Part shown: positions 36,092-46,267 of the stretch, piece after piece
Layout: each line of letters opens with the position of its first letter
Numbering within the stretch: position 1 is the first letter of the stretch
Assembly (NCBI RefSeq): GCF_038096165.1
Contig: NZ_CP151076.1
Location: 930,001-994,000 of the forward strand
Origin: Pseudomonas sp. G.S.17
Lineage (GTDB): Bacteria > Pseudomonadota > Gammaproteobacteria > Pseudomonadales > Pseudomonadaceae
DNA: 64,000 bases
Direction: 5' to 3'
Made by a program: the position numbers and the translations under genes
Notes under the pieces: model-generated
Databases searched by the model: none
Told to the model about the DNA's origin: nothing
What the model saw: the letters and a program-made list of their open reading frames with translations, nothing else

Positions 36092-37462
36092 ATGCTAAAA
36101 ACCAAGCCGACTCACGTCCGCTATTTGATCCTGCTCATGCTGTTCCTGGTGACCACGATCAACTACGCCGACCGAGCCACCATCGCTATCGCCGGTTCCA
36201 GCCTGCAAAAAAGCCTCGGAATCGACGCCGTAACACTCGGTTTTATCTTCTCTGCGTTTGGCTGGGCTTATGTGGCCGGTCAGATCCCTGGTGGCTGGCT
36301 GCTCGACCGCTTCGGTTCGAAGAAAGTCTACGCCCTGAGCATTTTCACCTGGTCGATGTTCACCGTGCTGCAAGGCTATGTCGGTGAGTTCGGTGTTTCG
36401 AGCGCCATCGTCCTGCTGTTCCTGCTGCGTTTCATGGTAGGTCTGGCCGAAGCGCCATCCTTCCCTGGCAACGCGCGCATCGTGGCAGCCTGGTTCCCGA
36501 CCGCTGAACGCGGTACGGCATCCGCCATCTTCAACTCCGCGCAATACTTTGCCACTGTGCTGTTCGCACCGCTGATGGGCTGGATCGTCTACACCTACGG
36601 CTGGCAGCATGTGTTCATCGTGATGGGTTCGATCGGCATCGTGTTCTCGATGATCTGGATGAAAGTCATCTACAGTCCCCGCGAACACCCACGCATCAAC
36701 AAGGAAGAGTTCGATCACATCGCCAACAACGGCGGCATGGTCGACATGGATCAGGACAAGGTCAAAGGCAGCAAATCAGGCCCGAAATGGGACTACATTC
36801 GTCAACTGCTGACCAACCGCATGATGCTCGGCATCTACCTGAGCCAATACTGCATCAACGGCATCACCTACTTCTTCCTGACCTGGTTCCCGGTGTATCT
36901 GGTTCAGGAGCGCGGCATGACCATCCTCAAGGCCGGCATCATCGCGTCCTTGCCGGCGATCTGCGGCTTTATCGGCGGCGTGTTGGGCGGGATCATTTCC
37001 GACTACCTGCTGCGCAAGGGCCATTCGCTGACTTTCGCCCGCAAGGCACCGATCATTGGTGGCCTGCTGCTGTCGACTTCCATCGTCGCGTGCAACTATG
37101 TTGATATCGAATGGGTAGTCGTGGGCTTCATGGCTTTGGCGTTCTTCGGTAAAGGCGTGGGCGCATTGGGCTGGGCCGTCATGTCCGACGCTTCGCCGAA
37201 ACAGATTGCCGGTTTGAGCGGCGGCCTGTTCAACATGTTCGGTAACATTGCATCGATCACTACCCCAATCGTGATTGGCTACATCATCAGCACCACCGGC
37301 TCGTTCAAATGGGCTCTGGTGTTCGTGGGTGCCAATGCCGTCGTGGCAGTGTTCAGCTACATTTTCATCGTGGGAGAGATCAAACGCGTTGAATTGAAAG
37401 AGCCTCCAAAGGGGCCACTGATTGGCGAAAACGCCAGCGACCTTTCTCAAGCTAAATCCTGA
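36092..37462 (+). CDS. gudP: MFS permease for glucarate/galactarate (GudP family)
   Basis: A 456-residue major-facilitator transporter of the anion:cation symporter family with 12 predicted helices. Family marks are [15 protein letters not shown] in helix 1, [18 protein letters not shown] (motif A loop) and [18 protein letters not shown]. The start at 36092 follows GGGAG by 11 nt. It ends 10 bp before garD, so the two are co-transcribed. It imports the hexarates degraded by GarD and KdgD. Confidence 0.9.
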   Translation: MLKTKPTHVRYLILLMLFLVTTINYADRATIAIAGSSLQKSLGIDAVTLGFIFSAFGWAYVAGQIPGGWLLDRFGSKKVYALSIFTWSMFTVLQGYVGEFGVSSAIVLLFLLRFMVGLAEAPSFPGNARIVAAWFPTAERGTASAIFNSAQYFATVLFAPLMGWIVYTYGWQHVFIVMGSIGIVFSMIWMKVIYSPREHPRINKEEFDHIANNGGMVDMDQDKVKGSKSGPKWDYIRQLLTNRMMLGIYLSQYCINGITYFFLTWFPVYLVQERGMTILKAGIIASLPAICGFIGGVLGGIISDYLLRKGHSLTFARKAPIIGGLLLSTSIVACNYVDIEWVVVGFMALAFFGKGVGALGWAVMSDASPKQIAGLSGGLFNMFGNIASITTPIVIGYIISTTGSFKWALVFVGANAVVAVFSYIFIVGEIKRVELKEPPKGPLIGENASDLSQAKS

Positions 37463-37472
37463 GGAAACCGTG

Positions 37473-39026
37473 ATGAACCTGATTCAACATGCCGATTCGC
37501 CACGTTACATCCGGCTGCATGAGCTGGATAACGTGGTCGTGGTGGTCAACGACCAGGGTGTGCCAGCCGGCACCGAGTTCGACAATGGCCTGGTGACCAT
37601 CGACAACGTACCGCAGAGCCACAAGGTCAACACTGTCGATATCGCCGAGGGCGAGCCGATTATCCGTTACGGGCATACCATTGGTTATGCCTTGCAGCCA
37701 ATTCCACGGGGCAGTTGGGTCAGGGAAGATCAGCTGCGCATGCCTTCAGCCCCCGCGCTGGACAGCTTGCCGATGTCTGACGCGGTGCCGCAAAAGCAGG
37801 CGCCGCTGGAAGGTTTCACCTTCGAGGGTTATCGCAACGCCGACGGCACCGTCGGCACGCGCAACATTCTCGGCATCACCACCACCGTGCAGTGTGTGAC
37901 CGGTGTGCTGGACCATGCGGTCAAGCGCATCCGTGAGGAGTTGCTGCCCAAATACCCGAACGTCGACGACGTAGTGGCGCTGACCCACAGCTACGGCTGC
38001 GGCGTCGCCATTACCGCCACCGACGCGTACATCCCGATTCGTACCGTACGCAATCTGGCCCGCAACCCGAACCTGGGCGGCGAAGCATTGGTCATCAGCT
38101 TGGGCTGCGAGAAGTTGCAGGCCGGGCAGGTGATGCACGAAGGCGACAGCTCGGTGGATCTTACTGATCCATGGCTGTATCGCCTGCAGGATTCCAGTCA
38201 CGGCTTCAACGAAATGATCGAGCAGATCATGGAACTGGCCGAAACCCGCCTGAAGAAACTCGACCTGCGCCGTCGCGAAACCGTGCCGGCCTCCGAGTTG
38301 ATTCTGGGCATGCAGTGCGGCGGCAGCGATGCGTTTTCCGGCATTACCGCCAACCCGGCTTTGGGTTACGCCTCGGACCTGCTGCTGCGCGCCGGTGCCA
38401 CGGTGATGTTTTCCGAAGTCACCGAAGTGCGTGACGCGATCTACTTGCTTACCGCACGCGCCGAGTCGCAGGAAGTGGCCGAAGAACTGGTTCGCGAAAT
38501 GGACTGGTACGATCGCTATCTGGCCAAGGGCGAAGCGGATCGCAGCGCCAACACCACGCCGGGCAACAAGAAGGGCGGGTTGTCGAACATCGTCGAGAAG
38601 TCCCTGGGATCGATCGTCAAATCCGGCAGCAGCGCGATCAACGGGGTGCTTGGCCCTGGTGAGCGGTTCAAGCGCAAAGGCCTGATTTTCTGTGCGACGC
38701 CGGCGAGCGATTTCGTCTGCGGCACTTTGCAACTGGCGGCCGGGATGAACCTGCACGTGTTCACCACCGGACGCGGCACGCCTTACGGTCTGGCCATGGC
38801 GCCGGTGGTCAAGGTGTCGACCCGTACTGAGCTCGCTCAGCGCTGGCCGGACCTGATCGATATCGACGCAGGTCGCATCGCCACAGGCCGCGCCAGCATC
38901 GAAGACCTCGGTTGGGAGCTGTTCCACTTCTATCTGGATGTGGCCAGCGGCAAAAAGAAAACCTGGACCGAGCATTATCGTTTGCACAACGACATTACCC
39001 TGTTCAACCCCGCGCCGATTACCTGA
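37473..39026 (+). CDS. garD: Galactarate dehydratase
   Basis: A 517-residue enzyme of the UxaA/GarD family, which dehydrates galactarate to 5-keto-4-deoxyglucarate, the KdgD substrate. The N-terminal SAF-like domain ([24 protein letters not shown] type, then [11 protein letters not shown]) is followed by the catalytic part. Landmarks are [55 protein letters not shown] and [21 protein letters not shown]. The start at 37473 has GAGGAAACC upstream. Family members use iron. It is the last gene of the permease operon, with the 135-bp repeat array directly downstream. Confidence 0.95.
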   Translation: MNLIQHADSPRYIRLHELDNVVVVVNDQGVPAGTEFDNGLVTIDNVPQSHKVNTVDIAEGEPIIRYGHTIGYALQPIPRGSWVREDQLRMPSAPALDSLPMSDAVPQKQAPLEGFTFEGYRNADGTVGTRNILGITTTVQCVTGVLDHAVKRIREELLPKYPNVDDVVALTHSYGCGVAITATDAYIPIRTVRNLARNPNLGGEALVISLGCEKLQAGQVMHEGDSSVDLTDPWLYRLQDSSHGFNEMIEQIMELAETRLKKLDLRRRETVPASELILGMQCGGSDAFSGITANPALGYASDLLLRAGATVMFSEVTEVRDAIYLLTARAESQEVAEELVREMDWYDRYLAKGEADRSANTTPGNKKGGLSNIVEKSLGSIVKSGSSAINGVLGPGERFKRKGLIFCATPASDFVCGTLQLAAGMNLHVFTTGRGTPYGLAMAPVVKVSTRTELAQRWPDLIDIDAGRIATGRASIEDLGWELFHFYLDVASGKKKTWTEHYRLHNDITLFNPAPIT

Positions 39027-39060
39027 TCGGGTGCTTCCCGCCTTTGGAACGCGGTCAATC

Positions 39061-39695
39061 TGTGGGAGCGAACTTGCTCGCGAAGTGGGCAGTGCAAGCG
39101 ATAAAGATTGCGTCGATTGCACCGGCCACTTCGCGAGCAAGCTCGCTCCCACGGACCTGCCTTGTTCAACGCCGCTGCGATTGGAGTGCGCCAATTGTAG
39201 GGCCGGATTTATCCGGGAAGGCGTCGGTGCAAGCGATAAAGATTGCGTCGATTGCACCGGCCACTTCGCGAGCAAGCTCGCTCCCACGGACCTGCCTTGT
39301 TCAACGCCGCTGCGATTGGAGTGCGCCAATTGTAGGACCGGATTTATCCGGGAAGGCGTCGGTGCAAGCGATAAAGATTGCGTCGATTGCACCGGCCACT
39401 TCGCGAGCAAGCTCGCTCCCACGGACCTGCCTTGTTCGACGCCGCTGCGATTGGAGTGCGCCAATTGTAGGACCGGATTTATCCGGGAGGGCGTCGGTGC
39501 AAGCGATAAAGATTGCGTCGAGTGCACCGGCCTCTTCGCGAGCAAGCTCGCTCCCACGGACCTGCCTTGTTCAACGCCGCTGCGATTGGAGTGCGCCAAT
39601 TGTAGGACCGGATTTATCCGGGAGGGCGTCGGTGCAAGCGATAAAGATTGCGTCGATTGCACCGGCCACTTCGCGAGCAAGCTCGCTCCCACGGT
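39061..39695. repeat. Array of about 4.7 tandem copies of a 135-bp unit built on REP modules
   Basis: The landmark GTGCAAGCGATAAAGATTGC recurs at 39092, 39227, 39362, 39497 and 39632, spaced exactly 135 bp. Each unit contains a CTTCGCGAGCAAGCTCGCTCCC module, a GTAGGACCGGATTTATCCGGGA module and a unique stretch. Copies differ by only a few bases: 39160s G versus A, AAGGCGTC versus AGGGCGTC, and GATTGC versus GAGTGC in the fourth. Because 135 is a multiple of 3, long spurious open frames cross it on both strands with 45-residue repeats. It lies between convergent garD and panE-like genes. Confidence 0.92.
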
Positions 39696-39713
39696 TGTAG
39701 GTCGGGCGCCGGC

Positions 39714-40694
39714 CTACACCTTTCCCGCACAAAAATGCGCCAGGGTCAGAATGCTGCGGGTTATGGGCATTGGCACGTTGGCGCGTTCGGCCAGTTCCAG
39801 TACGGCGTCGCCTATCGCGGCCAGCTCCAGCGGCAGGCCTTTTTCGAAGTCTTGCCGCATGGAAGTACGCACCGCGCCCATGCTTGCGCCAAAGCGAATA
39901 AACGTCTCACGGTCCATGCTCACGCTGGCGTCATAGGTCGTGGCGACCAGCATCGCCTCCTGAAACATACCCATTGCCAGCTCACGCATCTGCGGCAGGC
40001 CGTAGATCTGTCCCAAGGTCGCGCCCGTGATCACCGACACTGGATTGGACGTCAGGTTGGCGATGATTTTCGTCCACAGCTGATCGCGCAAACGATCCGT
40101 GCCTTGCGCCTCGATGCCGGACGCTTCGATCAGCGCCCGCACGCGTTCGAGACGCGGCGTCAGTTTGTTATCCAGTTCACCGAAGATGATTCGATAAGGA
40201 TCGTCGGATTTGACCACGCCGGGGCTCGGACATTGAGCGGTGATAAACACCACGCAGCCGATGATCTGGTTCAGATCCAGCGCCGCCGTCAGCAGGCCGC
40301 CAGGGTCGACCGCTTCGACGTGTTCGCCATCGAAGCGCCCGCCTTCCCCATGGAAGTACCACCACGGCACGCCATTGACCACTGGCACGACGACAGTCTG
40401 CGGGCCGATCAGCGGCTGGATTTGTGACAGTATCTTGCTCAGCGAATGAGCTTTGGCGCAGAGAAATACCAGATCCTGTTCGCCCAGGGCGAGTGCATCG
40501 TTGCTGGCATTGACCCGCACGTGATGCTCGCCGTGCACATCACTCAAGTGAATGCCATCACGTTGCAGGATGCTCAGGGTTTCCCCCCGAGCGAAGACAT
40601 TGATCGCCTGGCCACTCAGGGCCATGCGAGTGGCGAGCGTGCAGCCGATAGCGCCCGCACCGGCGACGCAAATGCGCAGGGAAGAAGAATTCAT
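39714..40694 (-). CDS. 2-dehydropantoate 2-reductase family protein
   Basis: A 326-residue NADP-dependent ketopantoate reductase-like enzyme. The nucleotide-binding motif GAGAIG is at 12-17, with VFLCAKAHSL and the substrate/lysine region RDQLWTKIIANLTSNPVSVIT. A longer C-terminal helical domain follows. The site is GGAGTTGTC. Pseudomonads often carry several paralogues, and this one need not be the pantothenate enzyme PanE. A monocistronic gene ends next to the repeat array. Confidence 0.85.
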   Translation of the reverse strand: MNSSSLRICVAGAGAIGCTLATRMALSGQAINVFARGETLSILQRDGIHLSDVHGEHHVRVNASNDALALGEQDLVFLCAKAHSLSKILSQIQPLIGPQTVVVPVVNGVPWWYFHGEGGRFDGEHVEAVDPGGLLTAALDLNQIIGCVVFITAQCPSPGVVKSDDPYRIIFGELDNKLTPRLERVRALIEASGIEAQGTDRLRDQLWTKIIANLTSNPVSVITGATLGQIYGLPQMRELAMGMFQEAMLVATTYDASVSMDRETFIRFGASMGAVRTSMRQDFEKGLPLELAAIGDAVLELAERANVPMPITRSILTLAHFCAGKV

Positions 40695-40833
40695 GACAAC
40701 TCCGACTGGGAAATACGTCCCGAAAGTGCTTCGGGATGTGTTCAGTATTTACCGGTCGGCAGTTGCCGCACAGCAGTTTTTACAGCCAGGCGGGGCGGCT
40801 CTATTCAGACGCATCCCGACACTAGCGAGGTAG

Positions 40834-41179
40834 CTAACCGGTGTAGGCCGCAAAACCGATGCATTGATTGAGCGTCGGCCGCGCCTCGAACGTACGGGAC
40901 ATCCAGCGGATGAACGCGCCCATGATGATCGTGCTGATCAGAATGGTCACGTAGAGCATCACGCACAGCTGCAGCGCGCTGCTCGCGGTCAGGCGAACCT
41001 TTTCACCTTCCGCCAGGCTCCAACCCACTTGCGTCGTGCCGATGTACAGGCTGATCGCGGGTATCAACGCCAACAGCAGCAGATGCAGCAGATAGTGGCG
41101 CGGGTGCTTTTTCGTCCTGGCGAATGTCCCGCCATGCATGTTCGGGGTTAGTGAACAATTTAATGAAGTGTGCAGTCAT
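40834..41179 (-). pseudogene. Remnant of a Yip1-family membrane protein gene, frameshifted and truncated
   Basis: A good site (AGAGGGA) precedes an ATG at 41179, reading MTAHFIKLFTNPEHAWRDIR, the usual start of Pseudomonas Yip1-domain proteins. The frame is lost in a run of five A. Removing one A joins it to the +1 frame, HYLLHLLLLALIPAISLYIG then TTQVGW, which continues to IGFAAYT and then meets a stop where about 90-100 further residues would be expected. So there are two lesions, a single-base shift and a lost C-terminal half. The homopolymer shift could be a sequencing error; the truncation could not. Confidence 0.72.
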
Positions 41180-41439
41180 GGCAAATCCCTCTTGCTCTAA
41201 GCAGCCTCCAGATTACGGCACGCAGCCGTGTCACTCGTTGGAGGTTAGTTGGCCGCCGGGTTCAGCGAAAAAGGCTGAACGGTATGAGGAATAACCCTGC
41301 CTCGTTGCGGGATGTAACTCTGCCGCCCGCTGGTCAACTTATTGCACCCGAACCTGAACTTTAGTTCGTCGAGCAGCCTCCTTTGATTCAAGTACTTCAA
41401 TTGATGATGATCAAACAGCCACTTGTTCAGGAGAACTCC

Positions 41440-42663
41440 ATGCGCGCACTTACCTATCACGGAGCCCATGATGTCCGGGTCGAAACCGTTCCCGATCCGG
41501 TCATTCAGGAAGCTGACGATATCATTCTGAAAGTCACCGCAACCGCCATCTGTGGCTCGGATTTGCACCTGTATCGCGGCAAGATTCCGGCCACTGAGCA
41601 TGGCGATATTTTTGGTCATGAGTTCATGGGTATTGTCGAGGAAGCTGGATCTCAAGTAACAGCGGTCCAGCCGGGCGACCGCGTGGTAATCCCGTTTGTG
41701 ATCGCCTGCGGCAGTTGTTTCTTCTGCCAGCTGGATCAGTTCGCCGCTTGCGAAACCACCAACACCGGACGCGGCGCAATTCTGAATAAAAAGTCGATTC
41801 CACCTGGGGCTGCACTGTTTGGCTTCAGCCATCTGTACGGCGGGATTCCGGGCGGTCAGGCCGAGTACGTGCGGGTGCCCAAAGGCAATACCGGGCCGTT
41901 CAAGGTGCCGGGCACGCTGTCTGACGAAAAGGTGCTGTTCCTCTCCGATATTCTGCCCACTGCCTGGCAAGCGGTGCTCAATGCCGGCATCGGCAAAGGC
42001 TCAAGCGTGGCGATTTATGGCGCCGGGCCGGTTGGCCTGCTGAGCGCGGCATGCGTGCGGATGTTGGGTGCGGAGAAGATCTTCATGGTTGATCACCACC
42101 CGTATCGGCTCGCCTATGCCGAGGCGACGTATGGCGTTATCCCGATCAACTTCGATGATGACGATGATCCGGCCGATACCATCAGTCGCCAGACCGCAGG
42201 CATGCGCGGCGTTGACGGCGTGATCGATGCGGTGGGTTTCGAAGCCAAGGGCAGCACCACGGAAACCATTCTCGCCACCCTCAAGCTTGAAGGCAGCAGC
42301 GGCAAGGCGTTGCGCCAGTGCATCGCGGCGGTTCGTCGTGGCGGTACGGTGAGCGTGCCGGGTGTCTACGCAGGTTTTATCCATGGCTTCATGTTCGGCG
42401 ATGCCTTCGACAAGGGCCTGACTTTCAAGATGGGCCAGACCCACGTGCAGCGCTATCTGCCGGAGCTGCTGGAACACATCGAAAGCGGCGCGTTGAATCC
42501 CGAAGCGATCGTCACCCACCGCATGTCGCTGGAAGAGGCAGCCAAAGGCTACAAGATCTTCGACAAGAAAGAAGAGGACTGCCGCAAGGTGATTCTCACG
42601 CCGGGCTTCGACAGTCGTGTCGGTGAGCCGGAAAGTGTCGAAGGTGTGTTGTCGGTCAGCTAG
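41440..42663 (+). CDS. Zinc-dependent alcohol dehydrogenase (formaldehyde-dehydrogenase-like)
   Basis: A 407-residue medium-chain dehydrogenase of the glutathione-independent formaldehyde dehydrogenase-like group. Catalytic zinc ligands are C38, H60 and E61 (ICGSDLH; GHEFMG). Structural zinc cysteines are C90, C93, C96 and C104. The NAD-binding GAGPVG is near 194, followed by VDHHPYR. The longer insertion after the structural zinc is typical of this subgroup. Its site is AGGAG. The substrate is unknown; related genes are often induced by stress or in stationary phase. Confidence 0.88.
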   Translation: MRALTYHGAHDVRVETVPDPVIQEADDIILKVTATAICGSDLHLYRGKIPATEHGDIFGHEFMGIVEEAGSQVTAVQPGDRVVIPFVIACGSCFFCQLDQFAACETTNTGRGAILNKKSIPPGAALFGFSHLYGGIPGGQAEYVRVPKGNTGPFKVPGTLSDEKVLFLSDILPTAWQAVLNAGIGKGSSVAIYGAGPVGLLSAACVRMLGAEKIFMVDHHPYRLAYAEATYGVIPINFDDDDDPADTISRQTAGMRGVDGVIDAVGFEAKGSTTETILATLKLEGSSGKALRQCIAAVRRGGTVSVPGVYAGFIHGFMFGDAFDKGLTFKMGQTHVQRYLPELLEHIESGALNPEAIVTHRMSLEEAAKGYKIFDKKEEDCRKVILTPGFDSRVGEPESVEGVLSVS

Positions 42664-42723
42664 TCCGTTTAAGTCGAAGGCCTTCGCTGAAGGCCTTCGT
42701 GACTGAAACCGGGTCGAAATAGC

Positions 42724-43494
42724 TCAGGAATATTTCGACGAATGATGTGGGTAGTCCACCAGACGTGCGCCGATCACCATTTCGCTGATCCAGTTGGTCA
42801 GCATCGAGCTGTAGATGCTTTGGCTGATGTCGCTGCTCAGCGCGTGGTCGGCGCCGTCCACCAGCCGATACGTCAACGAATGCGCCAGTTCGAACGCGCC
42901 GCGATAACTCATCAGCGTGGCGTGGGGCACGTAATCGTCCTGCTCGGATTCGATGAGCAGCACATCCCCCTTGAATTCCTTGCACGCCGCCAGCGCGCGA
43001 TTGTCCGCGGCGGTCACGGCCGAGCGGCGATAGTGGGCGAGCTTGTCCCGATCCAGTTCTTGTTTGGGCATCTCCCAGTCGGCGTCCCAATACAGCGCCG
43101 GCACCCGCAAGGCCAGCCATTTGACCGGGCGCAGGCCGCTGAGGATTGTTGCCAGATAACCGCCATAACTGCTGCCGATCACGGCGATGGCGCTGTCGTC
43201 CACGGCCGGATGACTGACCAGCCGGTCGTAAGCGGCGACCAGATCAGCCAGGCTGTCTTCGCGAGACACGTGGGCGCGCATTTCATGGGTGCGTTCATGG
43301 CCGCGCAAATCGAATGTCAGGCACACGCAGCCCAGGCCGGTAATGTTTTTCGCCCGCGCCAGGTCACGCTGTTGGCTGCCGCCCCAGCCGTGGACGAACA
43401 GGATGCCGGGGATTTTCGCGCCGGGGGTCAGGATTGTTCCCGAAATCGACTGGTTATCTACGGCAATTTCAATGCTTTCACTGCTGACGCTCAT
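42724..43494 (-). CDS. Alpha/beta hydrolase (dienelactone-hydrolase/peptidase S9-like)
   Basis: A 256-residue serine hydrolase. The oxyanion-hole motif LFVHGWGGS is at 33-40, the nucleophile S109 in GSSYGG, and the likely acid is in ESEQDDYVP, with the histidine in VDGADHAL. There is no signal peptide. The start at 43494 (MSVSSESIEI) lies inside the end of the upstream DUF3182 gene, a 17-bp overlap implying coupled translation. The open frame extending to 43920 is the antisense-like shadow of that gene and is rejected. The substrate is unknown. Confidence 0.85.
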   Translation of the reverse strand: MSVSSESIEIAVDNQSISGTILTPGAKIPGILFVHGWGGSQQRDLARAKNITGLGCVCLTFDLRGHERTHEMRAHVSREDSLADLVAAYDRLVSHPAVDDSAIAVIGSSYGGYLATILSGLRPVKWLALRVPALYWDADWEMPKQELDRDKLAHYRRSAVTAADNRALAACKEFKGDVLLIESEQDDYVPHATLMSYRGAFELAHSLTYRLVDGADHALSSDISQSIYSSMLTNWISEMVIGARLVDYPHHSSKYS

Positions 43495-44602
43495 AAGGTT
43501 GAACCTGTGTGAATTTGGTAATGAATCCCACGTCCGGGTCGTCGCCCTCGTAAAGCACATTGGCCCCTGCCGCAAGCGTAGTAGGGCCGTAGATCTCGTG
43601 GGTGGAGGCGCAAATCGCCTGTAGATCGGGATCGGCCGCGAATGCCAGCAACGCCTCGACTTCCGCCGCGCTGGCACCGCCGATGCGCCAGGATTGCTCA
43701 AGCACGCCGGAACAACGCTTGCCTTGGCCGTTGGTGCCTTGGGCAATGTCGTAATTGCGCCGGGAAGCGATAAAGTCCGGAAAACACTCAAAGGCCGCCT
43801 GCTCATAACGCATTGCCTGCGTGACGGCTTGTCTGACGGATGCTTCGAGGGGTTCTTTGAGCAGCATCTGATAATCGCCGCGCACGACCCACAGCGTCGA
43901 ACCGCCATACACCGTTTCACCGTGATTGTCCTGAGTCAGGCATTGGGTGCCGTGATAGCTGGCGGTGATCCCGGCAACGCTGACCTGACCGACACTCAAG
44001 GTCACGACATCGGTCAGGTCTTCTTCCAGCACCAGCCCCCAGGTTTCGACTTCCTTCATGTCCTGCTGCGCGATGGCCTGGTCGAGCTCGGTTTCATCGT
44101 GCGCGACGATCTGTCCGCGACCCGCCGTAGCCAGAACCGGTTTAATGCGCACCGGTCCATTGGCCAGAATCAACCGCCCGGCGCGATCCGCGTCCTGTTG
44201 GTTGAACACGGTATAACCGGCCAGCACCGCGTCTGCGGTCTGCTCATCAAACTGCTCGGACCAGCCGGGTGGTTTGGCAGTGGCGTTGGGTATAAGCGGA
44301 TGGGAGATGGCTTTGGTGGCCATGAACGGTTGCGAGATCAGCCCGCCGAACAAGTCGTTGGCGTCGTCGATATGCAGCGCGCTGTGTTCCTGCTTGCCGA
44401 TCAGCGTGTCGGAAGGAACGTAATACAGGCCAGGTTGAGTATGGATGGCGCTGTCATACAGGCCTTCGAATTGCGTACCGAGCAACCCGGCGAGCTTTTC
44501 TGCGAGCGCCTGATGCACGACGATTTCGTGTGTTGCGAGCTTTTTATGGGTGGACAAGAGAACTACGGCAGCTTTTTTTATGCTCGTTCCGGATCCGCTC
44601 AT
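43478..44602 (-). CDS. DUF3182 family protein (ATP-grasp-like)
   Basis: A 374-residue protein of the DUF3182 family found mainly in Pseudomonas. Blocks such as LILANGPVRIKPVLATAGRG and WGLVLEEDL are reminiscent of ATP-grasp nucleotide-binding strands, followed by YGGSTLWVVRGDY and the C-terminal IYGPTTLAAGANVLYEGDD. Its site is AGGAG. It forms an operon with the overlapping hydrolase. If it is an ATP-grasp enzyme it may ligate an acid to an amine or thiol; that is inference only. Confidence 0.8.
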   Translation of the reverse strand: MSGSGTSIKKAAVVLLSTHKKLATHEIVVHQALAEKLAGLLGTQFEGLYDSAIHTQPGLYYVPSDTLIGKQEHSALHIDDANDLFGGLISQPFMATKAISHPLIPNATAKPPGWSEQFDEQTADAVLAGYTVFNQQDADRAGRLILANGPVRIKPVLATAGRGQIVAHDETELDQAIAQQDMKEVETWGLVLEEDLTDVVTLSVGQVSVAGITASYHGTQCLTQDNHGETVYGGSTLWVVRGDYQMLLKEPLEASVRQAVTQAMRYEQAAFECFPDFIASRRNYDIAQGTNGQGKRCSGVLEQSWRIGGASAAEVEALLAFAADPDLQAICASTHEIYGPTTLAAGANVLYEGDDPDVGFITKFTQVQPYERQQ

Positions 44603-44961
44603 TGATCAACTCCTGGTCCATAGGATGGTTGAGATAAAACTCCGACCTAAGGTTTCGAGCCAGTGTGCAAAGCTAGAGTTCCGCAATTCAGATGAGTGGT
44701 TTTAACCGAATTTTGCCGATAGTAAAGTCTGCAAGATACATAACGCAAAATGCCGGGAGGCTAGTACCGGGTTCATGCATTTTGCATGGGTAGAAACCGT
44801 CAGCGGTTTGCTAATTAGTTGATTCGGCTAGTGTTTATCGTTCTCCGACTTTGGGCATGAAAGCTGCTCTGTTAGTTGCTACACGATTTAAGTGTTGAAG
44901 CTGAACCAGCAACTAAAAAATCAAGGCGACGCATACAGTCGCCCTCTTGCGGAGAAACCTG
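44603..44961. other. Intergenic region between DUF3182 and hemerythrin genes
   Basis: About 360 bp between divergent genes, with no gene seen. It contains the near-palindrome CATGCATTTTGCATG around 44773-44787, and AT-rich stretches that presumably carry both promoters. Confidence 0.5.
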
Positions 44962-45438
44962 ATGAACGCTATCGAGCTGTTGGAACAAGACCATGTGCGC
45001 GTTAAAGACATCCTCACTCAGCTGAGCGAGTCCACCGACCGCGCGATCAAAAAACGTACCGATTTGCTGGCCAAGCTGGAAATGGAACTGACCATCCATA
45101 CCCAGCTTGAGGAAGAAATCCTCTATCCCGCTTTCAAGGAAGCCGGGAGCAAGGAGCAGGACATCATGTATTACGAAGCCAAGGAAGAGCACCGCACCGT
45201 GGACTCGCTGGTCCTGCCGGATCTGAAAATGACCGATCCAGGCACGCCGGAATTTTCCGGTCGGGTCAAGGTGGTCAAGGAGCTGCTTGAGCATCACATC
45301 GAGGAAGAAGAAACCGAGATGTTCCCTCAGTGCAAGGAACTGCTCGGTAAAGGGCGTCTTGAAGAAATCGGCGCGCAGATGGAAGCCTTGAAAGCCGAGT
45401 TGAAAAAACAGCTGTCGGCGGTTAACAAGGCGGCATAA
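44962..45438 (+). CDS. Hemerythrin-domain protein
   Basis: A 158-residue four-helix protein of the HHE/hemerythrin type. Candidate di-iron ligands are H11, H46, E50, H77, H111 or H112, and E116 (HHIEEEETEMFP). The site is GGAG. Such proteins bind O2 or NO or store iron, and in pseudomonads are often tied to stationary phase or redox stress. It is monocistronic and followed by a REP cluster. Confidence 0.88.
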   Translation: MNAIELLEQDHVRVKDILTQLSESTDRAIKKRTDLLAKLEMELTIHTQLEEEILYPAFKEAGSKEQDIMYYEAKEEHRTVDSLVLPDLKMTDPGTPEFSGRVKVVKELLEHHIEEEETEMFPQCKELLGKGRLEEIGAQMEALKAELKKQLSAVNKAA

Positions 45439-45499
45439 AAGCACTTGGTAAGAGCCAGCTTGGTGGCGAGGCGATGATCCGGTTTCATCAGGATCGAAG

Positions 45500-45730
45500 C
45501 TTCGCGAGCAAGCTCGCTCCCACGAATCACTTAATCTGTGGGAGCCGAGCTTGCTCGCGAAGAACGATAACGCGGTACACCTGGCCCACCGAGCCGCCTG
45601 ATTCGCGGGCAAGCCTCGCTCCAACGAATTGGATTGGACCTGTAGGAGCCGAGCTTGCTCGCGAAGAACGATGACGCGGTACATCTGGCCCACCGAGCCG
45701 CCTGATTCGCGAGCAAGCTCGCTCCCAAGG
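45500..45730. repeat. REP cluster of four modules with a duplicated core
   Basis: Four GAGCAAGCTCGCTCC-type modules in alternating orientation. A longer segment (GAGCCGAGCTTGCTCGCGAA, then an ACGCGGTACA-CTGGCCCACCGAGCCGCCTGATTCGCG-like stretch) is present twice, at about 45541-45612 and 45645-45716, which points to local duplication. Confidence 0.75.
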
Positions 45731-45898
45731 GGCCGGTGTCCAAACAGCAGACAAAAAAAGACCCGCTACGCGGCGGGCCAATGGGATTCAACAGGAGTGA
45801 TTGCAGGTTAGGGGCGCAAACGTGAAAGGCGTGTGAAATGGATGTCGCAGAAACGCGAAGCCCGGCAATAGCCGGGCTTGATACAACGTCGAACATGC

Positions 45899-46096
45899 TC
45901 AGCGCGCTTGGGCAGACGCCTGTCTTGCCGAGTTGCCCTGAGCTTTCGCTGGAAAAGTATGCGGTGCGTTGAGTCTTGAAGCCATTCGGTCAGCAAATTC
46001 CTTGGCTTCAATCAAACTTCGACATTTGACCGGGTAGTTGTCCAGCTTCACGACCCAATTGGCCCCGTGAGTACCTTCTTCAATTTGGATAAGCAT
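45899..46096 (-). CDS. Small hypothetical protein
   Basis: A 65-residue protein. LIQIEEGTHGANWVVKLDNY is followed by SLIEAKEFADRMASRL, a short beta-hairpin-plus-helix pattern seen in small DUF2188-like proteins. GGAG lies about 9 nt upstream of the ATG. Its function is unknown. It is flanked by REP DNA and an imperfect hairpin. Confidence 0.55.
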   Translation of the reverse strand: MLIQIEEGTHGANWVVKLDNYPVKCRSLIEAKEFADRMASRLNAPHTFPAKAQGNSARQASAQAR

Positions 46097-46216
46097 CGGT
46101 AAGCATCTCCATTAATAAGTCGGTGAACACCATGCCGCGCTTCAGCGGCGAGAAATCAGCGAGAAAATCCTGCGCCGAATGGGATGGATGAGCCAGCGAA
46201 AAATTACCTAACCGAT

Positions 46217-46252
46217 GAAACGCCGCGACCTTTTCGGATCGCGACGTTTTTT
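46217..46252 (-). terminator. Imperfect hairpin after the esterase gene
   Basis: AACGCCGCGACC and GGATCGCGACGTT form a stem with one mismatch and a TTTTC loop. A T run follows on the plus strand and a shorter one on the minus strand. It is placed 16 nt after the esterase stop. Confidence 0.6.
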
Positions 46253-46267
46253 ATGGCTGAGGCTCTG

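Noticed and set aside
37746..39692. Very long minus-strand open frame with 45-residue repeats
   Set aside because: It runs antisense through garD and across the 135-bp DNA array. The protein repeats only reflect a unit length divisible by three.
39061..39695. Possible CRISPR array
   Set aside because: Direct repeats are contiguous 135-bp units with no variable spacers, and no cas genes are present.
38912..39936. Two plus-strand open frames rich in repeated Cys-containing segments
   Set aside because: They are the other reading frames of the same tandem array and overlap the ends of garD and the ketopantoate-reductase-like gene. No ribosome binding site.
43495..43920. N-terminal extension of the alpha/beta hydrolase
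   Set aside because: It lies entirely within the DUF3182 gene in another frame. The hydrolase motifs and a normal start begin at 43494.
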